NCBI RefSeq assembly: GCF_018130765.1
Contig: NZ_JAFCJZ010000040.1
Span: 1 to 36,542 of the forward strand
Origin: Bradyrhizobium iriomotense
GTDB lineage: Bacteria > Pseudomonadota > Alphaproteobacteria > Rhizobiales > Xanthobacteraceae
DNA: 36,542 bases
Direction of reading: 5' to 3'
Every line of letters starts with the position of its first letter. Position 1 is the first letter of the stretch. The notes beneath the pieces were generated by a model, which worked only from the letters and a program-made list of their open reading frames with translations, was not told the DNA's origin and searched no databases. This document shows, piece by piece, positions 7,599 to 15,277 of the stretch. The position numbers and the translations under genes were made by a program.

Positions 7599-8591
7599 TT
7601 ACATCGGCCGATACGTTCTCACATCGGCCGGCACGTTCACCCCGAGCTTGATCTGGCCGACGGAGCGGATGATGTCGTCGCCGAGGAGCTGGGCGAAGCA
7701 GGCATAGCCCCAATCGTTCATGTGCAGGCCGTCGGCGATGACGAAGCTTTCGACCGGGATCGATTGGTTCTCGTGCCAGTCGCGCATCACCTCGAAGCGC
7801 GGGAAGATGCCGACCTTGCGGAGCTCGGCGACCTTGCCAAGCAGCTTGATCATCTTGCCGGCGCTCTCCTTGCGCTGATTGACGGCCGGCGAATATTGCG
7901 GATCGACCAGCACGATGTCGGCGCCGCCGGCGGACTGGATGCGGGAGATGCCGTCCTCGACCAGCTTGGCGGTATCGCCGGGATCGAGATTGCGCAGCAC
8001 GGCGTTGGTGCCGACCTGCCAGATCACCATGTCCGGATGCACGTCGATCACCTGCGTCTGAAGGCGCTTCATCATCTCGGGCGCGTCCTCGCCGCCGACG
8101 CCGGCATTGACGACGGTGATGTCGGCGGTCGGATAGTGCCGGCGCAGCTGTGCGGCGAGACGGTTCGGATAATTGAAATCGGGCGAGCTCGCGCCATAGC
8201 CGGCGGTCGACGACGAGCCGAACGCGACGATCACGACGGGCTGGCCGGCAACGAGCTTGGCGGCGACATGCGGCAGCGAGCCCATCGTCTTCGAGCCGCC
8301 CTTCGGCGGCAGGCAGGGCACGCGGCTGAAGATATCGCCCGCGGATTTGGCGACCTGCTTCACCTTGTCGATGGCACGCGCGGTGATGCCGCGCTGCTCG
8401 GGGGACGTCACGGCGACCGTGGTCTGGGAGGGCGATGCGGGAGCAGGATTAGCGGTTTGCGCCGGCGTTTGCGTCGCCTGCGCGGCCTGTGCCTGCGCGC
8501 GCGACTGCGACATCGGCGTCAGCAACAGCAGGGCTGCTGCTGCTGATACAGCCAGCCATGCCGTCGGGCAAAAAGGGCGGAGAGAACTCAT
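7599..8591 (-). CDS. Secreted SGNH/GDSL hydrolase with intact catalytic residues
   Basis: The 330-residue product starts with a signal peptide (hydrophobic core 12-24, AxA-type site near 30-34), then an Ala/Gln/Thr/Pro-rich linker to about residue 60. The SGNH domain follows. Block I is VVIVAFGSSSTAGYGAS, with the nucleophile S127 in GSS instead of GDS. Block II has NAGVGG (162-167), block III WQVGTNA with N196, and block V DGLH with D287 and H290. All four SGNH positions are thus filled. The enzyme should cleave or transfer an ester in the periplasm; the substrate is unknown. It lies 12 bases downstream of a related gene and after opgC, so a role on acyl groups of periplasmic glucans is a reasonable inference. 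Confidence 0.85.
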   Translation of the reverse strand: MSSLRPFCPTAWLAVSAAAALLLLTPMSQSRAQAQAAQATQTPAQTANPAPASPSQTTVAVTSPEQRGITARAIDKVKQVAKSAGDIFSRVPCLPPKGGSKTMGSLPHVAAKLVAGQPVVIVAFGSSSTAGYGASSPDFNYPNRLAAQLRRHYPTADITVVNAGVGGEDAPEMMKRLQTQVIDVHPDMVIWQVGTNAVLRNLDPGDTAKLVEDGISRIQSAGGADIVLVDPQYSPAVNQRKESAGKMIKLLGKVAELRKVGIFPRFEVMRDWHENQSIPVESFVIADGLHMNDWGYACFAQLLGDDIIRSVGQIKLGVNVPADVRTYRPM

Positions 8592-8603
8592 TAACGCTAG
8601 ACC

Positions 8604-9383
8604 TCAATTTTGCTGCTGGGCCGGCCCCAGATGGGCCGCGTCAATCACGAACTGTGCCAACGCCCGGCCAAGGCAATCATGAACCTGTTTCGCCAATTCG
8701 GGGCCGCGGGAGGGGCTGAACAGGTCGAACTGACCCTGGTCATTCCACTGCCGCATGATCGCGAAACGGTCGAACAGCGGAATGTCATGCTCCTGCGCCA
8801 CCACCCGCATATTATCGAGATAGGGCGGCACCGAGATCATGGTCTCTGTCCGCGGGCTGTACTGCAAGTTCATCAACACGACGTCGGCCCCTGCATTTTG
8901 CAGCGCGGCAACCCCTTCGGTCACAGCACCGCGAAAATCGTCGGGATCGATGGCTCGGATAGCATCCACGGTCCCGGTCTGCCAGATGACCAAAGTAGGC
9001 CTTTTTGCTTCCATCAGCTTAACGAAGGTGGTGGCCGCCTCTTCTGCCGTTTTCTTGCTCTGTATTTCTACGGAGACGTGCACGGCCTCCGACGGCGGTA
9101 GCCTATCCTTCAGGATGGCCTGCATGCGCGCCGGATAGGACGCATCCTCCGAGGCCGGAATCGTGGTCGAGCGGCTGCCGATGACCAGGATTTCCAGCGG
9201 TTTGCCCGCCTTGACGACATCGGCGACCTTGGGAAGCTGGCTTTCGCTGGTGAGCAGATAGGACGGCAATTCGCAGGCAGCGGGCACTGCCGGAGCGGCA
9301 GGCGCAGCATCGTCCGCGCGCGCCGAGGGCGCGGCGAGGTTACCGCACAGCAGGATCAGGCTCAGGAGAACCTTCGCCTTCAT
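8604..9383 (-). CDS. Secreted SGNH-like protein lacking catalytic residues (probable pseudoenzyme)
   Basis: This 259-residue protein has a signal peptide (MKAKVLLSLILLCGNLAAPSARA). It aligns well with the next gene through shared LVIWQTGT/MVIWQVGT, AGADVVLMNLQYSP/GGADIVLVDPQYSP and FxxMRxW blocks. The catalytic positions are lost. Block I reads GSRST, with R71 where the neighbour has its nucleophile serine. The block II glycines are replaced by IQSKK. Block III reads GTVD, with V139 in place of Asn. No DxxH is visible near the C terminus. Ser72 next to R71 might substitute, but the missing Asn and DxxH argue against it. Its ATG overlaps the opgC stop as ATGA (9383), which implies translational coupling. 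A binding or adaptor role for OpgC or for the active paralog is inferred. Confidence 0.82.
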   Translation of the reverse strand: MKAKVLLSLILLCGNLAAPSARADDAAPAAPAVPAACELPSYLLTSESQLPKVADVVKAGKPLEILVIGSRSTTIPASEDASYPARMQAILKDRLPPSEAVHVSVEIQSKKTAEEAATTFVKLMEAKRPTLVIWQTGTVDAIRAIDPDDFRGAVTEGVAALQNAGADVVLMNLQYSPRTETMISVPPYLDNMRVVAQEHDIPLFDRFAIMRQWNDQGQFDLFSPSRGPELAKQVHDCLGRALAQFVIDAAHLGPAQQQN

Positions 9384-10633
9384 CAGCCCCCTCCCGCCAT
9401 ATCGGCGTTGCCGACGGCGTTTTTGGTTTTCGCACCGCTCTTGTCAGCCACGCGCTTGTACCACGAAATCACCCATGCAACGCCCCACATGATCAGGATT
9501 CCAGAGAGACTAATCAGCGCATGCATGGCTGCGCCGCCGGAGATCTCGGCCAGGATGAAATGGCCGGCGAAGGCAAGGAAGACGCCGAGGCAGAAGATCT
9601 CCAGCGAATGCTGGCCGCACAGGATCAGCGGCCGCAGCAACGGCGATTTCAGGCCCGGCCAGTCCCGCGGCAGGAAGCGCACGGTGAGCGCGGCCAGCGC
9701 CAGGAAATGCGTGAAACGCAGAACGTCGAGATCGGTCTTGTCGATCGGATACATCCACTGCTCGAGCCGCTTCGGCATCAGATGGGACAGCTGCGGCAGA
9801 TACCAGGTCAGCGTCACATAGAACGCCGCCACGATATAGGCGATCGCGATCCACATCGTTACCGGCGACGCTAAAATACGCGACATGCGCCGCGCACCTC
9901 CGAGCGCACACCATGCGCCGAAGACGAAAAGCAATTGCCAGGCCAGCGGATTGAAGGCCCAGAAGCCGTTTGGATAGGCGGAGAAGTAGAGATCGTATTC
10001 CCAGGTCACCGCGTAGAGCAGGACGGAAAGGCCGAGCGTGACGTCAGGCTTCCACCTCATCGACCACAGGATCACGGGCAGCGCCAGCATCAACACGATA
10101 TACAGCGGCAGCACGTCCATGTTGACGGGACGGAAGCGGAGCAGCAGCGCCTGCACGATGGTGACGTCGGGCTGCTTGAGGAAGTCCATGATCCCCATCT
10201 CTTCGGTGTAGAGCGGGTTCTCGAATCTGGTCGCCACATAGGAGATCTCGGCGAGGAAGATCGTGAACAGGAAGACGTGGGCGACGTAGATCTGCCAGAC
10301 CCGCCGCAGGATGCGCGCGGTGGCGATGACGACGCCGCCCTCCAGCATCGCGCGGCCGTAGACGAAGGCGGCGGTGTAGCCGGAGATGAAGATGAAGATC
10401 TCGGTGGCGTCGCTGAAGCCGTAATTGCGGATCGTGAACCAGGTCAGCAGGCTCGTCGGCAGATGGTCGATGAAGATCAGCCACAGCGCCAGCCCGCGGA
10501 ACAGGTCGAGCCGGAGCTCGCGCTCGCCGATGGCGGGCAGCGAAATAGCCGGCGCGGCCGCACGCGGCTTGGTCTCCGCGGGGTTGGCGGTTCCCGCGAT
10601 GGTCGATCCCGTCACTTGGTCGGCAATGGTCAT
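9383..10633 (-). CDS. opgC: OpgC-family protein, glucan acyl (succinyl) transferase
   Basis: The 416-residue inner-membrane protein belongs to the OpgC family, related to acyltransferase-3 proteins. Members add succinyl groups to osmoregulated periplasmic glucans. The early LRLDLFRGLALWLIFIDHLP block (about 41-60) with its R-G and D-H pairs is the family signature; IFIFISGYTAAFVYGRAM follows. About ten hydrophobic helices continue to VAWVISWYKR near residue 392. The length matches the family. The ATG at 10633 starts MTIADQV; the ribosome site is weak. It heads an operon with two SGNH-like genes, overlapping the first by ATGA. In Bradyrhizobium the expected glucans are cyclic beta-1,3/1,6 types, so the substituent could differ from that in Escherichia coli. 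Confidence 0.9.
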   Translation of the reverse strand: MTIADQVTGSTIAGTANPAETKPRAAAPAISLPAIGERELRLDLFRGLALWLIFIDHLPTSLLTWFTIRNYGFSDATEIFIFISGYTAAFVYGRAMLEGGVVIATARILRRVWQIYVAHVFLFTIFLAEISYVATRFENPLYTEEMGIMDFLKQPDVTIVQALLLRFRPVNMDVLPLYIVLMLALPVILWSMRWKPDVTLGLSVLLYAVTWEYDLYFSAYPNGFWAFNPLAWQLLFVFGAWCALGGARRMSRILASPVTMWIAIAYIVAAFYVTLTWYLPQLSHLMPKRLEQWMYPIDKTDLDVLRFTHFLALAALTVRFLPRDWPGLKSPLLRPLILCGQHSLEIFCLGVFLAFAGHFILAEISGGAAMHALISLSGILIMWGVAWVISWYKRVADKSGAKTKNAVGNADMAGGG

Positions 10634-10721
10634 CGGGGCCTAAAAAGCCTCACCCAAATCGCGACGTTGGAAGGAGTTTACCGGTCCGGACGTCATCTCG
10701 CAAAGCGACCGGATCACATAG

Positions 10722-10762
10722 GGGTGTCTTCGGGTGTCTTCCCCTTGGGGGTGTACTTCCCC
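10722..10762. repeat. Short direct repeats between opgC and apaG
   Basis: GGGTGTCTT occurs at 10722-10730 and 10732-10740. A related GGGTGTACTTCCCC lies at 10749-10762. They stand in the 208-base gap between divergent opgC and apaG. They could be an activator site or chance; I see no clear -35/-10 pair next to them. Confidence 0.35.
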
Positions 10763-10841
10763 GCCAATTCTGGCGGCACGATGTCGCCAAAACCCCTTCC
10801 CGGGTTTGGTTCCGGCGCCGGATTTCGGTATGATGGCAGCC

Positions 10842-11234
10842 ATGTACCGCGCCGTGACCCGCCACATCGAAGTGACCGTCGAGCCGAACTTTGTTCCGGA
10901 GCAGTCGTCGGCCGACCGCTCCCGCTATTTCTGGTCGTACACCATCGTCATCACCAACTCGGGCGAGGAGACCGTGCAGCTCAAGACGCGGCACTGGATC
11001 ATCACCGACGCCACCGGCCGCCAGCAGGAGGTCAGGGGCGAGGGCGTGGTCGGCGAGCAGCCGACGCTCGCCCCCGGCGAGCGCTTCGAATACACCTCCG
11101 GCGTGCCGCTCACGACCGCCTCCGGCTTCATGACCGGCCGCTACCAGATGGTGAGCGAAACCGGCGAGCGCTTCGAGATCGACGTGCCGACGTTCTCGCT
11201 CGACAGCCCGGATAACAAGCGGGTGTTGAACTAG
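10842..11234 (+). CDS. apaG: ApaG domain protein (Co2+/Mg2+ efflux-associated)
   Basis: This 130-residue protein is a typical bacterial ApaG, a small immunoglobulin-like fold protein. Hallmarks are IEVTVEPNFVPEQSS, YFWSYTIVITN, LKTRHWIITDATG, VRGEGVVGEQPTLAPGE and YTSGVPLTTASGFMTGRYQM. The family was linked to Co2+ resistance and Mg2+ efflux in enterobacteria, and its exact activity is uncertain. The ATG at 10842 gives the usual family N terminus MYRAVTRHIEV; starts at 10830 and 10833 would add only a few residues. It is monocistronic, with composite repeats immediately downstream. Confidence 0.93.
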   Translation: MYRAVTRHIEVTVEPNFVPEQSSADRSRYFWSYTIVITNSGEETVQLKTRHWIITDATGRQQEVRGEGVVGEQPTLAPGERFEYTSGVPLTTASGFMTGRYQMVSETGERFEIDVPTFSLDSPDNKRVLN

Positions 11235-11243
11235 GGACGGTGC

Positions 11244-11328
11244 CGTAGGGTGGGCAAAGGCGCAACGCGCCGTGCCCACCATTTTCAATCGCGGCATGAG
11301 ATCGTGGGCACGCTTCGCTCACCCTACG
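11244..11328. repeat. Palindromic intergenic repeat, type A (copy 2)
   Basis: CGTAGGGTGGGCAAAGGCGC opens the element and ACCCTACG closes it, with inner GTGCCCACC/GTGGGCACG arms. It closely matches the copy at 71-157 and begins nine bases after the apaG stop. Confidence 0.82.
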
Positions 11329-11343
11329 ATATCCCACTTGGTT

Positions 11344-11423
11344 CGTAGCCCGGATGAGCGAAGCGACATCCGGGATCTTCGCGAGCGGATTCCCGGGTAT
11401 CGCTTCGCTCACCCGGGCTACGG
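11344..11423. repeat. Palindromic intergenic repeat, type B (copy 2)
   Basis: CGTAGCCCGGATGAGCGAAG is inverted as CTTCGCTCACCCGGGCTACG. It lies 15 bases beyond the type A copy, so the two families stand in tandem between the convergent apaG and hslO genes. Confidence 0.82.
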
Positions 11424-11432
11424 CACCTCGCG

Positions 11433-12440
11433 CTACGCGTCCTCCACGCCTGCTTCGTGCGGCGTGAACTGGTACACCGAGCTGCAGAACTCGCAGGTAA
11501 CCTCGACCTTGTCGTCCTTGACCATCGCCGCGCGGTCGTCGGACGAGAAGCTCTTCAGCATGGACGCGACCGCGTCGCGCGAGCAGGAGCATTGCGCCTG
11601 CAGGGACAGCGGTTTGAACACGCGCACGCCGCGCTCGTGGAACAGGCGATAGAGCAGCCGCTCGCCGGAGAGCTCCGGATCGATCAGCTCGACGTCCTCG
11701 ACCGTCTCGATCAGCGAGCGCGCCTCGACCCATGCGTCGTCTTCCGCGACACTGTGCGCCTCGACGCCGTCGGGCGCATCGCCCGGATGCAAATCGGCTT
11801 GCCGGGCACGCTCGGGCGCCTTCGGCAAAAACTGCATCAGCATGCCGCCGGCCCGCCAGCGATGCTTGCCGCCGTCGCTACTGCGCCACTCCTCGCCGAC
11901 CGCAAGGCGCACCTTGGTCGGAATCTGCTCGGAGCGCAGGAAATATTCGTGGGCGGCATCTTCCAGGCTGCCGCCGTCGAGCGCCACCAGGCCCTGGTAG
12001 CGGCTCATGTCGGGGCCCTGGTCGATGGTCATGGCGAGATGGCCGCGGCCGAGCAGCGTGCCGGAATCCTTCGCTGTGCCCAGGCGCGAGGCGTCATAGC
12101 GGGCATAGGCGCGCAGATGGTCCGGCGCCTTGTAGTCGACGACCAGGAACGACACCGGGCCATCGGTCTGGGCCTGGAGGATGAAGCGGCCCTCGAATTT
12201 CAGCGCCGAGCCGAGCAGCGTCGCCAGCACGATGGCCTCGCCAAGCAGCTTGCCGACCGGCGCGGGATAATCGTGCTTGGTCAGGATGTCGTCGAGCGCA
12301 GGACCAAGCCGCACCAGGCGACCGCGCACGTCGAGCGCGTCGACCTCGTAGGGCAGCACGGCGTCGTCGATCGGAACCGCTGATGGCGCGCGAACCGGGC
12401 CTTCAGGCCCGGTTTTCATGTCAGGGGATTGAAAAACCAT
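11433..12440 (-). CDS. hslO: Redox-regulated chaperone Hsp33
   Basis: Hsp33 is a cytosolic holdase that becomes active when oxidants release zinc from its C-terminal cysteine centre. This 335-residue product shows the N-terminal domain (DILTKHDYPAPVGKLLGEAIVLATLLG, then LQAQTDGPVSFLVVDY). It also has the four zinc cysteines in CSC and CEFC at the C-terminal end (QCSCSRD... TCEFCSSVYQF). It is somewhat longer than the E. coli protein (about 290), with extra residues at the N terminus and around 215-240. The ATG at 12440 is used; one at 12419 is possible. It lies downstream of argF on the same strand, separated by a repeat of type C. Confidence 0.93.
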   Translation of the reverse strand: MVFQSPDMKTGPEGPVRAPSAVPIDDAVLPYEVDALDVRGRLVRLGPALDDILTKHDYPAPVGKLLGEAIVLATLLGSALKFEGRFILQAQTDGPVSFLVVDYKAPDHLRAYARYDASRLGTAKDSGTLLGRGHLAMTIDQGPDMSRYQGLVALDGGSLEDAAHEYFLRSEQIPTKVRLAVGEEWRSSDGGKHRWRAGGMLMQFLPKAPERARQADLHPGDAPDGVEAHSVAEDDAWVEARSLIETVEDVELIDPELSGERLLYRLFHERGVRVFKPLSLQAQCSCSRDAVASMLKSFSSDDRAAMVKDDKVEVTCEFCSSVYQFTPHEAGVEDA

Positions 12441-12501
12441 GGGGCTCTATCTGGGGTCGGAGAGCGGGGAATGGAAGGGGGTGAGGAACTCCAAACTCAG
12501 T

Positions 12502-12655
12502 GTCGTCCTGGACAAGCGCAAGCGCAGATCCGGGACCCATAACCACAGGACTGGGCCACAACGCGAGATGGCAACTCCGAGTCACCGCCACACGACCTCC
12601 TGTGGTTATGGGTCCCGGATCGGCGCGCGCTTCTGGCGCGCTTGTCCGGGACGAC
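12502..12655. repeat. Long palindromic intergenic repeat, type C (copy 1)
   Basis: The element opens with GTCGTCCTGGACAAGCGCAA and GATCCGGGACCCATAACCAC. It closes with the inverse (GTGGTTATGGGTCCCGGATC and GCTTGTCCGGGACGAC). Four copies occur in this window (also 15847-16033, 27293-27451 and 28429-28612). The ends are conserved and the centres vary. This one lies between argF and hslO. Confidence 0.88.
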
Positions 12656-12692
12656 GAGTAGTATTTATGGCCGGCGAGATGCCGGCCAACAC

Positions 12693-13616
12693 CTACTTCA
12701 CCGCGTCAAAGCACCAGGCCAGAATGCCCTTCTGCGCGTGCAGGCGGTTTTCAGCTTCGTCGAACACGACCGATTGTGAGCCGTCGATCACCTCGTCGGT
12801 GACCTCCTCGCCGCGATGGGCCGGCAGGCAGTGCATGAACAGCGCGTCGGGCTTGGCCAGCGACATCAGCTTCGCATTGACCTGGTAGGGCTTGAGCACG
12901 TTGTGGCGGTGCTCGCCTTCCTTGTCGCCCATCGACACCCAGGTGTCGGTGACGACGCAATCGGCGCCCTTCACGGCGGCCTCGGGATCGGTGCCGAGCA
13001 TGATCGGCGCGCCTGTGGCCTTGATCCAGTCGCGCATCGCCTTTTTCGGCGCGAGCTCCGGGGGCGTTGCGACATTGAGCTGGAATTTGAAGCGCTCGGC
13101 GGCATGCGCCCAGGACGCCAGCACGTTGTTGTCGTCGCCGGTCCAGGCCACCGTCCGGCCCTCGATCGGGCCGCGATGCTCCTGATAGGTCAGAAGGTCC
13201 GCCATCACCTGGCAGGGATGCGAGCGCCGCGTCAGGCCGTTGATGACGGGCACGGTGGCATTCGCCGCAAGCTCGAGCAGCGCGTCATGGTTGAGGATGC
13301 GGATCATGATGGCGTCGACATAGCGCGACAGCACGCGCGCGGTGTCGGCGATGGTCTCGCCGCGGCCGAGCTGCATCTCGGCGCCGGTGAGCATGATCGG
13401 CTCGCCGCCGAGCTGGCGCATGGCGACGTCGAACGAGACGCGGGTGCGCGTCGAGGGACGCTCGAAAATCATCGCCAGCGTCTTGCCTTCGAGCGGCTTC
13501 ACCGGCTGATGCGCCTTCTGCTTCGCCTTCATGGCGGAGGAGGCGTCGAGCATGCTCTTGAGCTCCGACAACGGCAGCTCGTTGATATCCAAAAAGTGCT
13601 TCGGTGACTTGCTCAT
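12693..13616 (-). CDS. argF: Ornithine carbamoyltransferase
   Basis: The enzyme joins carbamoyl phosphate to ornithine to give citrulline in arginine synthesis. The 307-residue product has the carbamoyl phosphate site S55-T-R-T-R59 in FERPSTRTRVSFD and the second site SHPCQ near 133. The ornithine-binding motif is FMHCLPAHRGEEV near 262. The length is normal for the anabolic enzyme. Its ATG overlaps the argD stop (ATGA at 13616), so the two genes are translationally coupled and make consecutive-pathway enzymes. Confidence 0.97.
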   Translation of the reverse strand: MSKSPKHFLDINELPLSELKSMLDASSAMKAKQKAHQPVKPLEGKTLAMIFERPSTRTRVSFDVAMRQLGGEPIMLTGAEMQLGRGETIADTARVLSRYVDAIMIRILNHDALLELAANATVPVINGLTRRSHPCQVMADLLTYQEHRGPIEGRTVAWTGDDNNVLASWAHAAERFKFQLNVATPPELAPKKAMRDWIKATGAPIMLGTDPEAAVKGADCVVTDTWVSMGDKEGEHRHNVLKPYQVNAKLMSLAKPDALFMHCLPAHRGEEVTDEVIDGSQSVVFDEAENRLHAQKGILAWCFDAVK

Positions 13617-14824
13617 CAGCTTGCCGCCCGCTTGGTCTGACTGGACGAGATCGCAGCGCAGGCGCGCTCCAACCGCGCGACGCTGTCCTCGATCTCCGCT
13701 TCGGTGACGATCAAGGGCGGCAGGAAGCGCACGACATTGTCGCCGGCGCCGACCGTGAGCAGTTTTTCGTTGCGCAAGGCCGCAACGAGATCGCCGGAGG
13801 GCACCACGGCCTTGATACCGATCAGGAGGCCTTCGCCGCGCACCTCGCTGACGACATCGGGGTGACGGTCGATCACGGAGGCGAGCTTCTGCTTGAGCAG
13901 CAGCGACATCTTCTGCACGTGGTCGAAGAAGCCGGGCTTGAGCATGACATCGAGCACGGCGTTCGCCGCCGAGATCGCCAGCGGATTGCCGCCGAAGGTG
14001 GAGCCGTGCGAGCCGGGTCCCATGCCAGCGGCCGCCTCCGCGGTCGCCAGGATCGCACCGATCGGGAAGCCGCCGCCGAGCGCCTTGGCCAGCGACATCA
14101 CGTCAGGCGTGACGCCTGTGCGGCGATGCGCGAACAGGTCGCCGGTGCGGCCCATGCCGGTCTGCACCTCGTCGAATGCGAGCAACAGTCCCTTCTCATC
14201 GCAGAGCTGACGCAACGCCTTGAGGAACGTCGGCGTTGACGAACGCACACCGCCCTCGCCCTGGATCGGCTCGATCAGGATGCCGGCGGTCTGTGGACCG
14301 ATCGCTTTCTTGACGGCCTCGAGGTCGCCATGCGGCACCTGGTCGAAACCATCCATCGGCGGGCCGAACCCTTCGAGATATTTTGCCGATCCCGTCGCGG
14401 CCAGCGTCGCCAGCGTGCGGCCATGGAAGGCGCCCTCGAAGGTGATGATGCGGTAGCGCTCCGGATGGCCCTTGGAGAAGTGATGATGGCGGACCAGCTT
14501 GATCACGCCCTCGAGTGCTTCCGCACCGGAATTGCAGAAGAACACGAAGTCCGCGAAGCTCTCATTGCACAGGCGCGCGGCGAGCTTCTCGCCGTCCGGG
14601 CTCTGGAACAGGTTCGACATGTGCCAGAGCTTGGTCGCCTGCTCCTGCAGCGCCTTGACCAGCGCGGGATGAGCGTGGCCCAGCGCGTTCACGGCGACGC
14701 CCGAGGTGAAATCGAGATAGCGATCACCATTGGTCGCAATCAGCCAGCAGCCTTCGCCGCGCTCGAAACCGAGGTCGGCCCTGGCGAAAACGGGAAGCAA
14801 ATGCGGCGCGGCGCTGTTCGTCAT
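13616..14824 (-). CDS. argD: Acetylornithine aminotransferase
   Basis: This PLP enzyme converts N-acetylglutamate semialdehyde to N-acetylornithine, and often N-succinyl-diaminopimelate semialdehyde too. The product has about 402 residues of the class-III aminotransferase fold: TSGVAVNALGHAHP near 45, NSGAEALEGVIKL near 103, and LAFDEVQTGMGRTG near 215. The PLP lysine is in SLAKALGGG near 249. The ATG at 14824 (MTNSAAPHL) gives the expected N terminus; a GTG nine bases upstream is also possible, and neither has a strong ribosome site. It heads the argD-argF pair. A strong hairpin lies 73 bases upstream in the leader. Confidence 0.96.
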   Translation of the reverse strand: MTNSAAPHLLPVFARADLGFERGEGCWLIATNGDRYLDFTSGVAVNALGHAHPALVKALQEQATKLWHMSNLFQSPDGEKLAARLCNESFADFVFFCNSGAEALEGVIKLVRHHHFSKGHPERYRIITFEGAFHGRTLATLAATGSAKYLEGFGPPMDGFDQVPHGDLEAVKKAIGPQTAGILIEPIQGEGGVRSSTPTFLKALRQLCDEKGLLLAFDEVQTGMGRTGDLFAHRRTGVTPDVMSLAKALGGGFPIGAILATAEAAAGMGPGSHGSTFGGNPLAISAANAVLDVMLKPGFFDHVQKMSLLLKQKLASVIDRHPDVVSEVRGEGLLIGIKAVVPSGDLVAALRNEKLLTVGAGDNVVRFLPPLIVTEAEIEDSVARLERACAAISSSQTKRAAS

Positions 14825-14896
14825 AACGATCACTTGATGTTGCGGACGGCCTGAACACGCTCACGCAGCGCACCATCAACCGGCCCGGAAAACGAA

Positions 14897-14923
14897 ACGT
14901 GCCGCCTTTTAAGGGCGGCACGT
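14897..14923 (-). promoter_or_regulatory. Perfect 10-bp hairpin in the argD leader
   Basis: ACGTGCCGCC (14897-14906) and GGCGGCACGT (14914-14923) flank a seven-base loop. Read on the minus strand, the stem is followed by TTCGTTTT, a weak T tract. It could be an attenuator for argD-argF or a protein-binding palindrome. Confidence 0.55.
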
Positions 14924-14984
14924 GGCACTATCTTATGCCGGGTAGAACGGGTGTCAATGCCGCCCGAAAGCCTCGCGAAACGCT

Positions 14985-15067
14985 GAATCCGTAGTCTTGC
15001 GGTGCCGGAATTGCGGGTTTTTGCCACGGAACATGTGGAAGCGAGTCGGCTGACTCTTGCGCGCGAG
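14985..15067 (+). promoter_or_regulatory. Cluster of four GANTC (CcrM methylation) sites upstream of gcrA
   Basis: GAATC at 14985-14989, GAGTC at 15043-15047, GACTC at 15052-15056 and GAGTC at 15063-15067 lie 210-293 bases before the gcrA start. GANTC is the site of the cell-cycle methyltransferase CcrM in alphaproteobacteria. About one site per 256 bases is expected by chance. Confidence 0.6.
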
Positions 15068-15277
15068 TCACGCCATATTGTAGCGTTTGGCTTGTCAGAT
15101 ACGACATCTCGTGCAGCAGTTCTGATCCTCTTAGTCCTCATGTACCGGCGTAGACGTTCGGGCGTTCTGGTTACGCCCGGCGAGCCTTAAGGGATTCTGG
15201 CGGCACGGGTTTTTCGAGGCTTAGGCATTCGCCGCGAGGCGCCAGGACGGCAGCCGCACGGCGAGGGAAAGGGTGCA

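Larger units (their letters stand above)
14825..15277. other. Intergenic region between divergent argD and gcrA
   Basis: This 453-base gap holds no gene I can support. It contains the argD leader hairpin (14897-14923) and a cluster of four GANTC sites (14985-15067). The rest is probably the two divergent promoters, which I cannot place with confidence. Confidence 0.6.

Noticed and set aside
8604..9383. Calling the middle SGNH-like gene a broken pseudogene
   Set aside because: The frame is intact, the signal peptide is good and it is translationally coupled to opgC; only the catalytic residues are lost, so pseudoenzyme fits better.
12502..12655. Type C repeats as possible CRISPR units or tRNA-like structures
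   Set aside because: Copies are kilobases apart, palindromic over their full length and without regular spacers, anticodon or acceptor stem.
15258..15277. Additional CcrM or CtrA site directly before gcrA
   Set aside because: No GANTC and no TTAA-N7-TTAA pattern is present in the bases just upstream of the start.
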